Source: Methanobacteriota archaeon (GTDB lineage: Archaea; Nanobdellota; Nanobdellia; Woesearchaeales; SM23-78). From it: DNA of 26,838 bases. The DNA is taken from the NCBI GenBank assembly GCA_030637925.1, contig DAOWFR010000058.1:1-26838 (forward strand), given 5' to 3'. Position 1 is the stretch's first letter. Each line of letters opens with the position of its first letter. Below the pieces are notes generated by a model. The model was given only the letters and a program-made list of their open reading frames with translations, made no database searches and had not been told where the DNA came from. A program made the position numbers and the translations under genes. Positions 14,456-21,026 of this stretch are shown in pieces.

Positions 14456-15598
14456 TTATAATGGTTTATTTTGAATGCTTTTAGCATATTTTATCCATTC
14501 TTTCTGAAATTTGAAATACTTTTTTGCATTATTTTTTGCATATTCACGCGCATCATCTAATATTTCAGAAGCGTTCTTTAGATATTCCTGGCAATCTTTA
14601 TATCCCCCTCTCTTCAAGTTTGCTTTTGCATAGTTAACATTAGTTTTGATTATTTTTCTTATTAGGTTCTTTCTCAAGAAATATGCTGGATAAGGGCTGA
14701 CATCTTTTATACTGATATTTAAATAGTGCATTTTTTCACGCAAATAAACAAATCTATAAGTGTCTTGCCTAAGCTTGCTCCAGTAAGGTTTTATTTTCTT
14801 TGGAGGTAAATGTTTTATTGTAAGCTGCTTATCCATTAAAAACAAGTGTCCGAAGTGTTTGGCATTTATCATATAATCTGTGTCTTCCCCTCTGGTATTG
14901 TATGGGTCAAAAGGAACTTTTCTAAATAACTTGGAATTTATGACCATGTTGCCTCCAAGGGCTATTGAGGTGTGATTAAACCTTTGCTTATGCTTAATCG
15001 CATTAGAAATTGCTTTGTTGATGTATGTTTCCTTAAGCCAGAGTTTCCTAATCTCCGGGTTAAGTTGTGTTAATTTATAGGTCCCCTTTTCATTAAGGTA
15101 GTACCCTGTTTTTCCTAGAAGAAATTTGCCCTTTATTTTCACACCGATTCCTTCAAGCGCTTTCTTAAAGTAATTATCATCTTCAACAACTTCGTCATCA
15201 TCAACCATTATAATATTATCATATCCTTGTTTTAATCCATAGATGAGACCTATATTACGGACATTTCCATAATCCTTAACATTAATCTGTCTTCTGAATT
15301 CTCGTGTCAGATTTAGTCTTCTTGCTTCATTTATTATTTTCTTATAATCTTCTCTAACCAAGACACGTATATTTAATTTTGGAAATTTTTCTGTGATATG
15401 TTTTACCTTACTTTCTATGTTCCTATGTAAAGGCACTGGCAGAATCAAAATATCATGCTTCATTCCTTTGTTAATGAAACTTTTCAGAGTCCTTCCAAGT
15501 GTTCCTCTCTTAGAATACAAAACAGGATGATCAAAAACACTGCTTACCTTCCCTTTTTCAAAAGTCCAATATGTTGGAATAAAAACTAGGTTTTTCAT
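14456..15598 (-). CDS. GT-A glycosyltransferase, intact paralogue
   Basis: Probable GT2-like glycosyltransferase that moves a sugar from a nucleotide donor. Seen: FIPTYW at the start, YGNVRNIGLIYG, the metal-binding MVDDDEVVED (about 180-189), LGKTGYYLNE, ALGGNMVINS, the probable catalytic NTRGEDTDYMINAKHFG and the metal-ligand His in IKHLPPKK. The C-terminal 110 residues are helical and basic and may bind acceptor or membrane. It is soluble, with no membrane helix, and lies 37 nt upstream of its interrupted tandem copy on the same strand. The acceptor is unknown; the region suggests cell-surface glycan or S-layer glycosylation. Its TATA box is shared with the divergent gene at 15660. Confidence 0.8.
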   Translation of the reverse strand: MKNLVFIPTYWTFEKGKVSSVFDHPVLYSKRGTLGRTLKSFINKGMKHDILILPVPLHRNIESKVKHITEKFPKLNIRVLVREDYKKIINEARRLNLTREFRRQINVKDYGNVRNIGLIYGLKQGYDNIIMVDDDEVVEDDNYFKKALEGIGVKIKGKFLLGKTGYYLNEKGTYKLTQLNPEIRKLWLKETYINKAISNAIKHKQRFNHTSIALGGNMVINSKLFRKVPFDPYNTRGEDTDYMINAKHFGHLFLMDKQLTIKHLPPKKIKPYWSKLRQDTYRFVYLREKMHYLNISIKDVSPYPAYFLRKNLIRKIIKTNVNYAKANLKRGGYKDCQEYLKNASEILDDAREYAKNNAKKYFKFQKEWIKYAKSIQNKPL

Positions 15599-15627
15599 TT
15601 TGAATTAAAATCTGTCAAAATTAAGAT

Positions 15628-15635
15628 TTTATAAA
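15628..15635. promoter_or_regulatory. Shared palindromic TATA box between divergent genes
   Basis: TTTATAAA reads the same on both strands. It is centred about 28 nt from the plus-strand ATG at 15660 and about 33 nt from the minus-strand ATG at 15598, and no other good box is present for either gene, so one box may serve both. Confidence 0.5.
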
Positions 15636-15659
15636 TGTTCTCTTTTCAAATGATGTTTT

Positions 15660-16064
15660 ATGGCAAAACATTTATTAACTAATAACAAATCATTATTAAT
15701 TATGGCAGGTGTTGATAAAAAAGAAGTCCTGGAGCTTTCTGAATATCTTAAAAGCATGTCTTCCAGACTCCAAAGCCTTCAGAGAACATCAGGCCAGATT
15801 TCAAACCATATCAGCCAGTTCATCACAAGTACTGATACCAAGAAAAGGACTCTGATGATGGAGTTAGAGGATATAAAAAAAGATGTTGGTGAACTAAGAG
15901 AAGAGGTGCGCTCTGTCCAGAAAGTAATCCTAGGAGTCATTAATCAGTTAAAGAGCAGTATAAAAACCGAGGAGTTAGAGCGTTTTAAGAAAAGAATGGA
16001 CTTATGGAACCCTGAGAAGTTTATGACAAGAAAAGAGGTTGAGAGGGTTCTTAAAGAGATTTAA
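15660..16064 (+). CDS. Small coiled-coil protein, unknown
   Basis: A 134-residue protein that I do not recognise. Residues about 20-110 are almost all helical, with heptad-like spacing (SEYLKSMSSRLQSLQRT; MELEDIKKDVGELREEVRSV), so a coiled-coil dimer or oligomer is likely. The end (MTRKEVERVLKEI) could be a short helical cap. No signal peptide or membrane helix. I choose the first ATG (15660) because TTTATAAA lies about 28 nt upstream, the common spacing here; the ATG at 15702 (MAGVDKKEV) is a possible alternative. It is convergent with the DUF1385 gene. Confidence 0.68.
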   Translation: MAKHLLTNNKSLLIMAGVDKKEVLELSEYLKSMSSRLQSLQRTSGQISNHISQFITSTDTKKRTLMMELEDIKKDVGELREEVRSVQKVILGVINQLKSSIKTEELERFKKRMDLWNPEKFMTRKEVERVLKEI

Positions 16065-16072
16065 CAAGAGAA

Positions 16073-16975
16073 TTATTCTTTAACAACCCCTTTCAAAGCC
16101 TTGATTGCCACTTCTATCTGCTTATCATTAGGCTCTCTTGTGGTTAGGCTCTGAACCAGGAGACCAGGAGCAATAAGTATTTTACTGTGAAGCTTTTTTG
16201 GATGCTTGCTGCTAAGCTTAATCCACTCATAGGAAATGCCTGCTATTAAGGGCAGGAAGAGTATTCTTATCAAGAGCTTAAGCCAGAAACTGGTTTCAAA
16301 GGGTATGAGGAGATAGAACAATATGCTGAGGAATAAGACTACTAAGATAAAGGTGGTGCCGCACCTGGGATGAGCCTTTGACTCCTTTTTCACATTCTTT
16401 ACTGTGAGCTTCTTATTACCCTCATAGCAATAAACAGTCTTGTGCTCTGCACCATGGTACCTGAATAATCTCTTAACATCCTTTATTAATGAGATTGCTA
16501 GGATGTATAATATGAGGATGGTGAACTTGGATAAGCCATCAATAAGGTTGAACAAAAAGTTGCTTCCTGCTAGCTTGTTCTTTAAAAGAGTGGCTACCAT
16601 CAAGGGTATGAATTTGAACAATACAAGAGCAAAGATTATTGAGATTATAAACGTGATTATGAGCTCAAGGGTTCCTATTTCCTCTTTTTTATCATGCAGT
16701 CCCTGATTAGCAGAAAAGGTAAGAGCCTTAAAGCCTAGAATCATGGTCTCAACAAGGATTATTATCCCGCGGATAAAGGGCAACCCAAGAAGATTATGCT
16801 TCTTGGTTAAAGAAATGTGCTTTTGTTTTTTTATAACAATCTTTCCACTAGGGTGCCTGACAGCCACAGCATACTTATCCTTGGTTCTCATCATTACTCC
16901 TTCAATAACAGCCTGGCCTCCAATCATTAGCTCTGGCTTGCCTTGTTTAGGTTTTTTCTTCTTTTTTACCATCAT
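16073..16975 (-). CDS. DUF1385 family membrane protein (YqhQ-like)
   Basis: An integral membrane protein of unknown function. Family marks are clear: GGQAVIEGVMMR (19-30), RYHGAEHKTV (172-181), AHPRCGTTF (201-209) and the WIKLSSKHP region, with about four to five hydrophobic helices (roughly 65-85, 103-130, 150-165, 208-225, 233-248) and a basic N-terminus. The conserved His, Glu and Cys suggest a metal site, but no activity is known to me. The family is best known from Firmicutes, Thermotogae and other bacteria. The ATG at 16975 overlaps the end of the upstream dehydratase gene by 29 nt, suggesting translational coupling; the ATG at 16927 would avoid the overlap and still keep the conserved domain. 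Confidence 0.9.
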   Translation of the reverse strand: MMVKKKKKPKQGKPELMIGGQAVIEGVMMRTKDKYAVAVRHPSGKIVIKKQKHISLTKKHNLLGLPFIRGIIILVETMILGFKALTFSANQGLHDKKEEIGTLELIITFIISIIFALVLFKFIPLMVATLLKNKLAGSNFLFNLIDGLSKFTILILYILAISLIKDVKRLFRYHGAEHKTVYCYEGNKKLTVKNVKKESKAHPRCGTTFILVVLFLSILFYLLIPFETSFWLKLLIRILFLPLIAGISYEWIKLSSKHPKKLHSKILIAPGLLVQSLTTREPNDKQIEVAIKALKGVVKE

Positions 16976-17981
16976 CTTCTAGCCATTTTTTGTTTTTTAG
17001 ATACCACTTAATAGTTTTTTCAAGACTATCTTTAAATGTTTTTGGTATTTTCCAACCCATTTTCTGCATTTTAGTACCATCCAAAGAATATCTAAGGTCA
17101 TGTCCTGGTCTGCTTGAATGAAAATCCACCATCTCATAATCCAAGGGTTTACCAACTATGCTGCTTATAATCTGTGCTAATTCCATATTATCAACCTCTT
17201 TTTCACCAACAATATTATATTTGTCTCCTGCTTTTCCTTTTTCAGTCAAGAATAAGAGGGCTGAACACACATTTCTAGCATGAATCCACATTCTGCTTCC
17301 AGGCTTTGTCTTTGTTTTATCAGCATGTATTATAACTTTTTCACCTTTTAAAACCTTTTTTATTGTGGCTGGAATAAACTTTTCAGGATGCTGGCGTTCA
17401 CCAAACACATTCATGGTATGGGTAATGAATACTGGCAGCTTGTAAGTGTTGTGAAATGCTAAACATAGTTCTTCAGCTCCTGCCTTGGTTGCAGCATAAG
17501 GATTATTAGATTTATACCTGTCCCATTCTTTGTAGTTTATTCCTTCTGGTGCTGGCCCAAACACTTCATCTGTTGAAAAATAAATCATTTTTTTTAATCC
17601 TTTTAAAGTTCCGGCAAAGTTAAGGAGATTACAAGTCCCAACCACATTATTCATCACATCCCCTAAAGGGTTTTTTATGCTTCTTTCAACATCACTTGAG
17701 CCAGCCAGATGCCAAATATAATCTACTTTTCCCATATCTTTTGCTTTGTCCTCCTTTATTTCTGATTTTAAATCATGCCAAATGAATTTAACCCTGTGTT
17801 TTTCTTTCTCCCAGATTTGAGTATCTGTAATTCTTTTTAGCTTGGCAGAGTAATGATTAATATTATCCAGAACAACTATTTTCCAGGCTGTATTTTTTAA
17901 AATTCCCTTTACAACATGATGACCTATGAATCCTGTGCCACCAGTAATTAATAACCAAATATTATTCTTTGTTTTAACCAT
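16947..17981 (-). CDS. dTDP-glucose 4,6-dehydratase-like SDR enzyme
   Basis: Extended SDR that most resembles RmlB-type nucleotide-sugar 4,6-dehydratases. Seen: NAD-binding GGTGFIG (14-20), WHLAGSSDVE (90-99), the dehydratase active site STDEVFG with T137, D138 and E139, the catalytic Y162-x3-K166 (NNPYAATK), and late RPGHDLRYSLDGTKMQKMGW, which is characteristic of RmlB relatives. Length (344) is normal. The product would be a 4-keto-6-deoxy sugar nucleotide used for unusual surface sugars; a partner thymidylyltransferase is not in the window. The gene overlaps the DUF1385 gene. It shares a palindromic TATA box with the divergent DUF357 gene. Confidence 0.88.
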   Translation of the reverse strand: MVKTKNNIWLLITGGTGFIGHHVVKGILKNTAWKIVVLDNINHYSAKLKRITDTQIWEKEKHRVKFIWHDLKSEIKEDKAKDMGKVDYIWHLAGSSDVERSIKNPLGDVMNNVVGTCNLLNFAGTLKGLKKMIYFSTDEVFGPAPEGINYKEWDRYKSNNPYAATKAGAEELCLAFHNTYKLPVFITHTMNVFGERQHPEKFIPATIKKVLKGEKVIIHADKTKTKPGSRMWIHARNVCSALLFLTEKGKAGDKYNIVGEKEVDNMELAQIISSIVGKPLDYEMVDFHSSRPGHDLRYSLDGTKMQKMGWKIPKTFKDSLEKTIKWYLKNKKWLEDDGKKEEKT

Positions 17982-18007
17982 TCTTTTTATTCACTATTAG
18001 ACAAATA

Positions 18008-18015
18008 TTTATAAA
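18008..18015. promoter_or_regulatory. Shared palindromic TATA box between divergent genes
   Basis: TTTATAAA is centred about 28 nt from the plus-strand ATG (18040) and about 30 nt from the minus-strand ATG (17981). The 58-nt gap has no other good box, so one symmetrical element may direct transcription both ways, giving leaderless mRNAs. Confidence 0.55.
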
Positions 18016-18039
18016 GCTTGCGTACCATTAGATTAAGTA

Positions 18040-18354
18040 ATGCCTGGAAAAGAAGAGAAAAGTGATAAAAAAATCAATATTGTATGTGATAAAAGACTTG
18101 ACAAGTACTTTGACATAACAGGCAGAGCTCTTGAAAAGGTTAAATCAAGTGAAAAGGATGCTGAGAGAGCCAAGGAGGCTGCTGACTTTCTTGATATGGC
18201 AGAGAGATATATATCTGATGCAAAGCACTTCAGAGAGCAAGGAAATTATGTATTAGCCTTAGCAGCTGTTAATTATGCTCATGCCTGGCTTGATGCAGGT
18301 GTAAGGATTGGCTTGTTCAAGGTCAAGGATAGTGAGTTATTTGCTAGTGATTGA
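18040..18354 (+). CDS. DUF357 family protein
   Basis: A 104-residue soluble helical protein of the archaeal DUF357 family. The recognisable part is the second half: ADFLDMAERYISDAKHF and the signature LALAAVNYAHAWLDAGVRIGLF. The family folds as a helical hairpin; its role is unknown. The N-terminal 20 residues are charged. The promoter box about 28 nt upstream supports this start and a leaderless mRNA. It ends 3 nt before the convergent TrmB-type gene. Confidence 0.85.
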   Translation: MPGKEEKSDKKINIVCDKRLDKYFDITGRALEKVKSSEKDAERAKEAADFLDMAERYISDAKHFREQGNYVLALAAVNYAHAWLDAGVRIGLFKVKDSELFASD

Positions 18355-18357
18355 AAT

Positions 18358-19110
18358 TTATTTTTTTGCTTTTTCCCATATCTTATTAAAGAATTCTCTG
18401 TATCTATCTGCTGCTCTTTTAGAAATAAGCTCATAACATGTGTTCTCAATACCCCATATTAGTATTAGAATTCTGTTTTTTCCAATCACAATACCTGTTG
18501 GCAAGGTTAAATCATAGTATCTTATTGAAAACATTTTTTTAAAAATAGGCGTTTTTGAGTACAACTCTCTTAGTATTGTATCAGCTATTCCTTTCACATG
18601 AATTCCTTTGGCTATTCTTTTTGCATGCAAATTCTGGAAAAACACAAGAACCTGCTTATTAGACATCTCTTCTTTACTAACACCAAAGAAATAGTATTCT
18701 TCTCCTTTGTTTAATTCTTCTAGCAAATTACTAAAAGCAACTCTGATACCTCTCATTCCTTTGTACACCTGTGCTGATTCTTCTTCATATGTTCCAAGAA
18801 TTGCATTAATCTGTGGAACTACTTTTTCAAAATCTTTCTTTATATTCTCAAACTCATCTTTCTTTTTATCAACATAATCCAGAATTGATTGGGGGTTAGT
18901 CACTTGAAACTTCTTTACATTGTTCTCAATCACAAAGCTTACAAGCCCTTTTTGTATGAGTTTTTCAAGAATCAAATAAACCTTTGAGCTTGATATGCCT
19001 GACTTCTTCATGATTTTTCCAGTAGAAGATTTTCCTAGATGGATAAGAGCCTTATAAACCCGTATTTCACCATCTGTTAATCCTATTTTTCTTAATATAT
19101 CCCATTCCAT
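18358..19110 (-). CDS. TrmB family transcriptional regulator
   Basis: DNA-binding regulator. Residues 1-70 form a winged helix (LRKIGLTDGEIRVYKALIHLGKSSTG, with recognition-helix region SGISSSKVYLILEKLIQKGLV). A coiled linker follows (about 75-105), then an effector domain starting near SAQVYKGMRGIRVAFSNLLEEL, typical of TrmB-like proteins, ending ISKRAADRYREFFNKIW. Known members sense sugars and control sugar uptake or metabolism; the classical sugar-binding C-terminus is short here, so the ligand is open. It is divergent from the small-paralogue cluster and 176 nt away, so that cluster is a natural candidate target, though this is inference. A TATA-like region lies about 27 nt before the ATG. 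Confidence 0.9.
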   Translation of the reverse strand: MEWDILRKIGLTDGEIRVYKALIHLGKSSTGKIMKKSGISSSKVYLILEKLIQKGLVSFVIENNVKKFQVTNPQSILDYVDKKKDEFENIKKDFEKVVPQINAILGTYEEESAQVYKGMRGIRVAFSNLLEELNKGEEYYFFGVSKEEMSNKQVLVFFQNLHAKRIAKGIHVKGIADTILRELYSKTPIFKKMFSIRYYDLTLPTGIVIGKNRILILIWGIENTCYELISKRAADRYREFFNKIWEKAKK

Positions 19111-19172
19111 AGGTTAAGAGAAGGTTTTATAATATATAAATCTTTCTATTACTACGCACTTAGGGGGAGAGA

Positions 19173-19183
19173 ATATTTAAATA
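19173..19183 (+). promoter_or_regulatory. TATA box for the small-paralogue cluster
   Basis: ATATTTAAATA predicts transcription from near 19205, giving a leader of about 80 nt that contains the 12-bp hairpin and the GGAGGG ribosome-binding site (19275-19280). Confidence 0.5.
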
Positions 19184-19233
19184 GATGTTATATCTTACTG
19201 CTCAGTAACAAAAAGTTTTTGGTCTCAACCTAG

Positions 19234-19261
19234 GTGTCTGGGATTACTTAATTCCAGGCAC
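19234..19261 (+). promoter_or_regulatory. Strong 12-bp hairpin in the cluster leader
   Basis: Arms GTGTCTGGGATT (19234-19245) and AATTCCAGGCAC (19250-19261) pair over all twelve positions, two of them G-U, around the loop ACTT. G-U pairs favour an RNA structure over a DNA operator. It ends 13 nt before the ribosome-binding site and leaves that site free. No T run follows, so it is not an ordinary terminator. Confidence 0.6.
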
Positions 19262-19286
19262 TGAATAAAAGTTTGGAGGGATAAAA

Positions 19287-19709
19287 ATGACATCAAAAAG
19301 AAAAATAATAAAGAAATATGATGGACTTGTTGAAGAAGAGAAAAAAGATAAACAAGAGATTAGTCAACTTGAGAAGAGCCTGGAAGTGTGTGAGAAGCAA
19401 TTAAAAAATTTGAAAAAAAAGACAGGACCACTTCCTGAAAGATTCTCTCACGCAATTTCACAAGGAAGTTGGGGAGAAGCATTAGGTTTGGCATTGGAAG
19501 CAGAGAATGGTCAGAAGAAAGCTTATCTAGGAGAGGTTGCCCAGAGCATAGTGAGTACTAAATATACTACTGAGTTGTGTCCTGGTAAAGACAATGACCA
19601 TTCAGCAGGTTCCTATGGATTAAAATATGTTTCATCTAAAGAATATGAACAAGTAAATAGGATACTTGAATACTGTGTTAACCAAATTATAGGGGATGTT
19701 AAAAAATGA
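19287..19709 (+). CDS. Hypothetical protein, first gene of the small-paralogue cluster
   Basis: I do not recognise this 140-residue protein. The first 45 residues are a highly charged coiled coil (KKYDGLVEEEKKDKQEISQL). The rest is mixed: an SQGSWGEALGLALEAENGQK helix pair, then a Gly/Ser/Cys-containing stretch (LCPGKDNDHSAGSYGLKYVSS) and a final helix. No signal or membrane helix. The start region shares 17 identical nucleotides (GGAGGGATAAAAATGAC) with the gene at 20232, and its N-terminus (KKYDGLVEE) looks like the E-x-LV start of the other cluster members. Its stop overlaps the next start as ATGA, so the two are translationally coupled. Confidence 0.65.
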   Translation: MTSKRKIIKKYDGLVEEEKKDKQEISQLEKSLEVCEKQLKNLKKKTGPLPERFSHAISQGSWGEALGLALEAENGQKKAYLGEVAQSIVSTKYTTELCPGKDNDHSAGSYGLKYVSSKEYEQVNRILEYCVNQIIGDVKK

Positions 19710-19984
19710 CCAAAACCTATGAATCATTGGTACAAAGAATCCAGGATATCCCAAAGACTGTAAAGTCAAGTCCTAGCAGTAAAAACCTTGAGGCATTAGA
19801 AAAGCTAACTAAGGTTCAAAAGGACTATTTGGAATTATATGATAAATTAAAACCACAACAACAAAATGATTTATATCGTATGATTTGGATTTGTGATGGT
19901 TACCTTGAGAATCATAGTAACATTATAAGAAAGAAGGAGTTTGTTAATTTACAAGAGAGGTTTAAAAATGAAAAAGACAAATGA
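19706..19984 (+). CDS. Hypothetical protein, small-paralogue family copy A
   Basis: A 92-residue helical protein of unknown function. The pattern TYESLVQRI, then LEALEKLTKVQKDYLELYDKL, then an aromatic Tyr-Leu segment (WICDGYLE), is shared with the two following copies (TYEQLVNDY and FESLVKEY at the same place). It is soluble and rich in Lys, Leu and Gln. The start overlaps the previous stop by 4 nt (ATGA), and its end overlaps the next copy by 17 nt, so the genes form a tight operon. Family-level similarity rests on my alignment by eye. Confidence 0.62.
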   Translation: MTKTYESLVQRIQDIPKTVKSSPSSKNLEALEKLTKVQKDYLELYDKLKPQQQNDLYRMIWICDGYLENHSNIIRKKEFVNLQERFKNEKDK

Positions 19985-20215
19985 AACAAATACTTACGAG
20001 CAGTTAGTTAATGATTACAGGGTATTACTCCCAAAGATTTGTGAAAGAGGATCAATAAGAAACAAAATAAAAGATATTATGGAGCTTGAAAAAAGACCAT
20101 AAATAATCTTGAGAATTTATCATGCAAACAAGTTAAAGGAGTAATATTTTCTCAACAATTAACCGAACGTCTTTTCATTAATTATCTAGACAAAAGCGTA
20201 TATGAACCTATCTGA
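19968..20215 (+). pseudogene. Small-paralogue copy B, frameshifted
   Basis: Read from the ATG at 19968, the frame stops at 20100-20102 after 44 residues (ending MELEKRP). One base downstream in another frame the family sequence continues: (R)TINNLENL, matching RTIDNLEHL of copy C, up to a TGA at 20213-20215. At DNA level copy B has GAGCTTGAAAAAAGACC where copy C has an extra A before CC. So a single-base loss next to a run of A broke the gene. The rest would be about 82 residues. A sequencing or assembly error at the A run is the main alternative. Confidence 0.72.
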
Positions 20216-20231
20216 ACAAGGAGGGATAAAA

Positions 20232-20492
20232 ATGACCGACAAGAACAAGTTTGAATCATTAGTTAAAGAATATACAACTTTAGCAGACAAAATATATGAG
20301 CACCCGTATAAAAAGGGTGATGAAAACACATCTAGAAAAAGAATAGAAGCCCTGATTGAGCTTGAAAAAAGAACCATAGATAATCTTGAACATTTAGGAA
20401 ATGAAGAGGTTACAAGAATCCAAGCATATCATTACCTAGTAAACGACTTACATGGACATAGAATGCAGTTGAGTTGGGCCGGGACAAGTTAG
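20232..20492 (+). CDS. Hypothetical protein, small-paralogue family copy C (possibly frameshifted near the end)
   Basis: An 86-residue helical protein of unknown function, with MTDKNKFESLVKEYTTLADKI and IEALIELEKRTIDNLEHLGN shared with copy B. I start at 20232, not 20202, because GGAGGG (20220-20225) sits seven bases before this ATG, in the same context as the gene at 19287. The frame ends at 20492 (SWAGTS), but in the next frame an open stretch continues from about 20476 to 20568 with a protein-like, helical sequence (FAYYKKLPHGRVQLERLEQI). A one-base shift in the G/C run near 20475-20484 could have cut off a true end of about 30 residues. Confidence 0.55.
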   Translation: MTDKNKFESLVKEYTTLADKIYEHPYKKGDENTSRKRIEALIELEKRTIDNLEHLGNEEVTRIQAYHYLVNDLHGHRMQLSWAGTS

Positions 20493-20578
20493 TTTTGCAT
20501 ACTATAAGAAACTTCCTCATGGAAGAGTTCAATTGGAGAGACTTGAACAAATAGCATCAAAGCTCTAAACAACAAATT

Positions 20579-20586
20579 ATTTATAT
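20579..20586 (+). promoter_or_regulatory. TATA box of the DUF4870 gene
   Basis: TTTATATA about 66 nt before the ATG at 20649; predicted transcription near 20608 gives a leader of about 40 nt ending in the ribosome-binding run GGGGGTG. Confidence 0.45.
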
Positions 20587-20648
20587 AAGCTTTTTCTTTT
20601 CTAAATTAAATAGGTGAAATTAATAAACTAAGTATAGGGGGTGTTTTT

Positions 20649-20993
20649 ATGGCTAAGAAAGAAGTTAAGTCTGGTGGAGTTGATGAAGGAAAGCTATGGG
20701 CTATTCTGTCCTACTTGTTCATTCTGTGGATTTTTCCTTTGTGGGTTATCAAGCCTAAAAAGGACTTTGCTGTTTATCATGCAAAGCAAGCCTTGATGCT
20801 GTTCATAGCAGCTATTGTTGTTAACATTGTGGGCTCAATAATTCCTTTCATAGGATGGTTCATAATCCTGCCAATAGGAGGCTTAATTGTTTTTGTCCTC
20901 TGGATTATAGGAATTGTAAATGCAGCAACAGGTAAGAAAAAGCCTTTGCCAATAATTGGCAAGTGGGCAATTGATTGGTTTAAGAGCATTTAA
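20649..20993 (+). CDS. DUF4870-type small membrane protein
   Basis: A 114-residue integral membrane protein. After a charged start (MAKKEVKSGGVDEGKL) come hydrophobic helices (about 17-36, 46-68, 70-92). The conserved parts are the first helix with SYLFILWIFP, FAVYHAKQALMLF, which is the DUF4870/Tic20-like signature (YHAKQA), and IGIVNAATGKKKPLPIIG near the end. Its role is unknown; related proteins are widespread in Bacteria and Archaea. It has its own TATA box and ribosome-binding site and is convergent with cbf5 across a T-rich 33-nt gap. Confidence 0.82.
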   Translation: MAKKEVKSGGVDEGKLWAILSYLFILWIFPLWVIKPKKDFAVYHAKQALMLFIAAIVVNIVGSIIPFIGWFIILPIGGLIVFVLWIIGIVNAATGKKKPLPIIGKWAIDWFKSI

Positions 20994-21026
20994 GATTTTT
21001 ATTTTTTCTTCTTTATTTTGATTATA

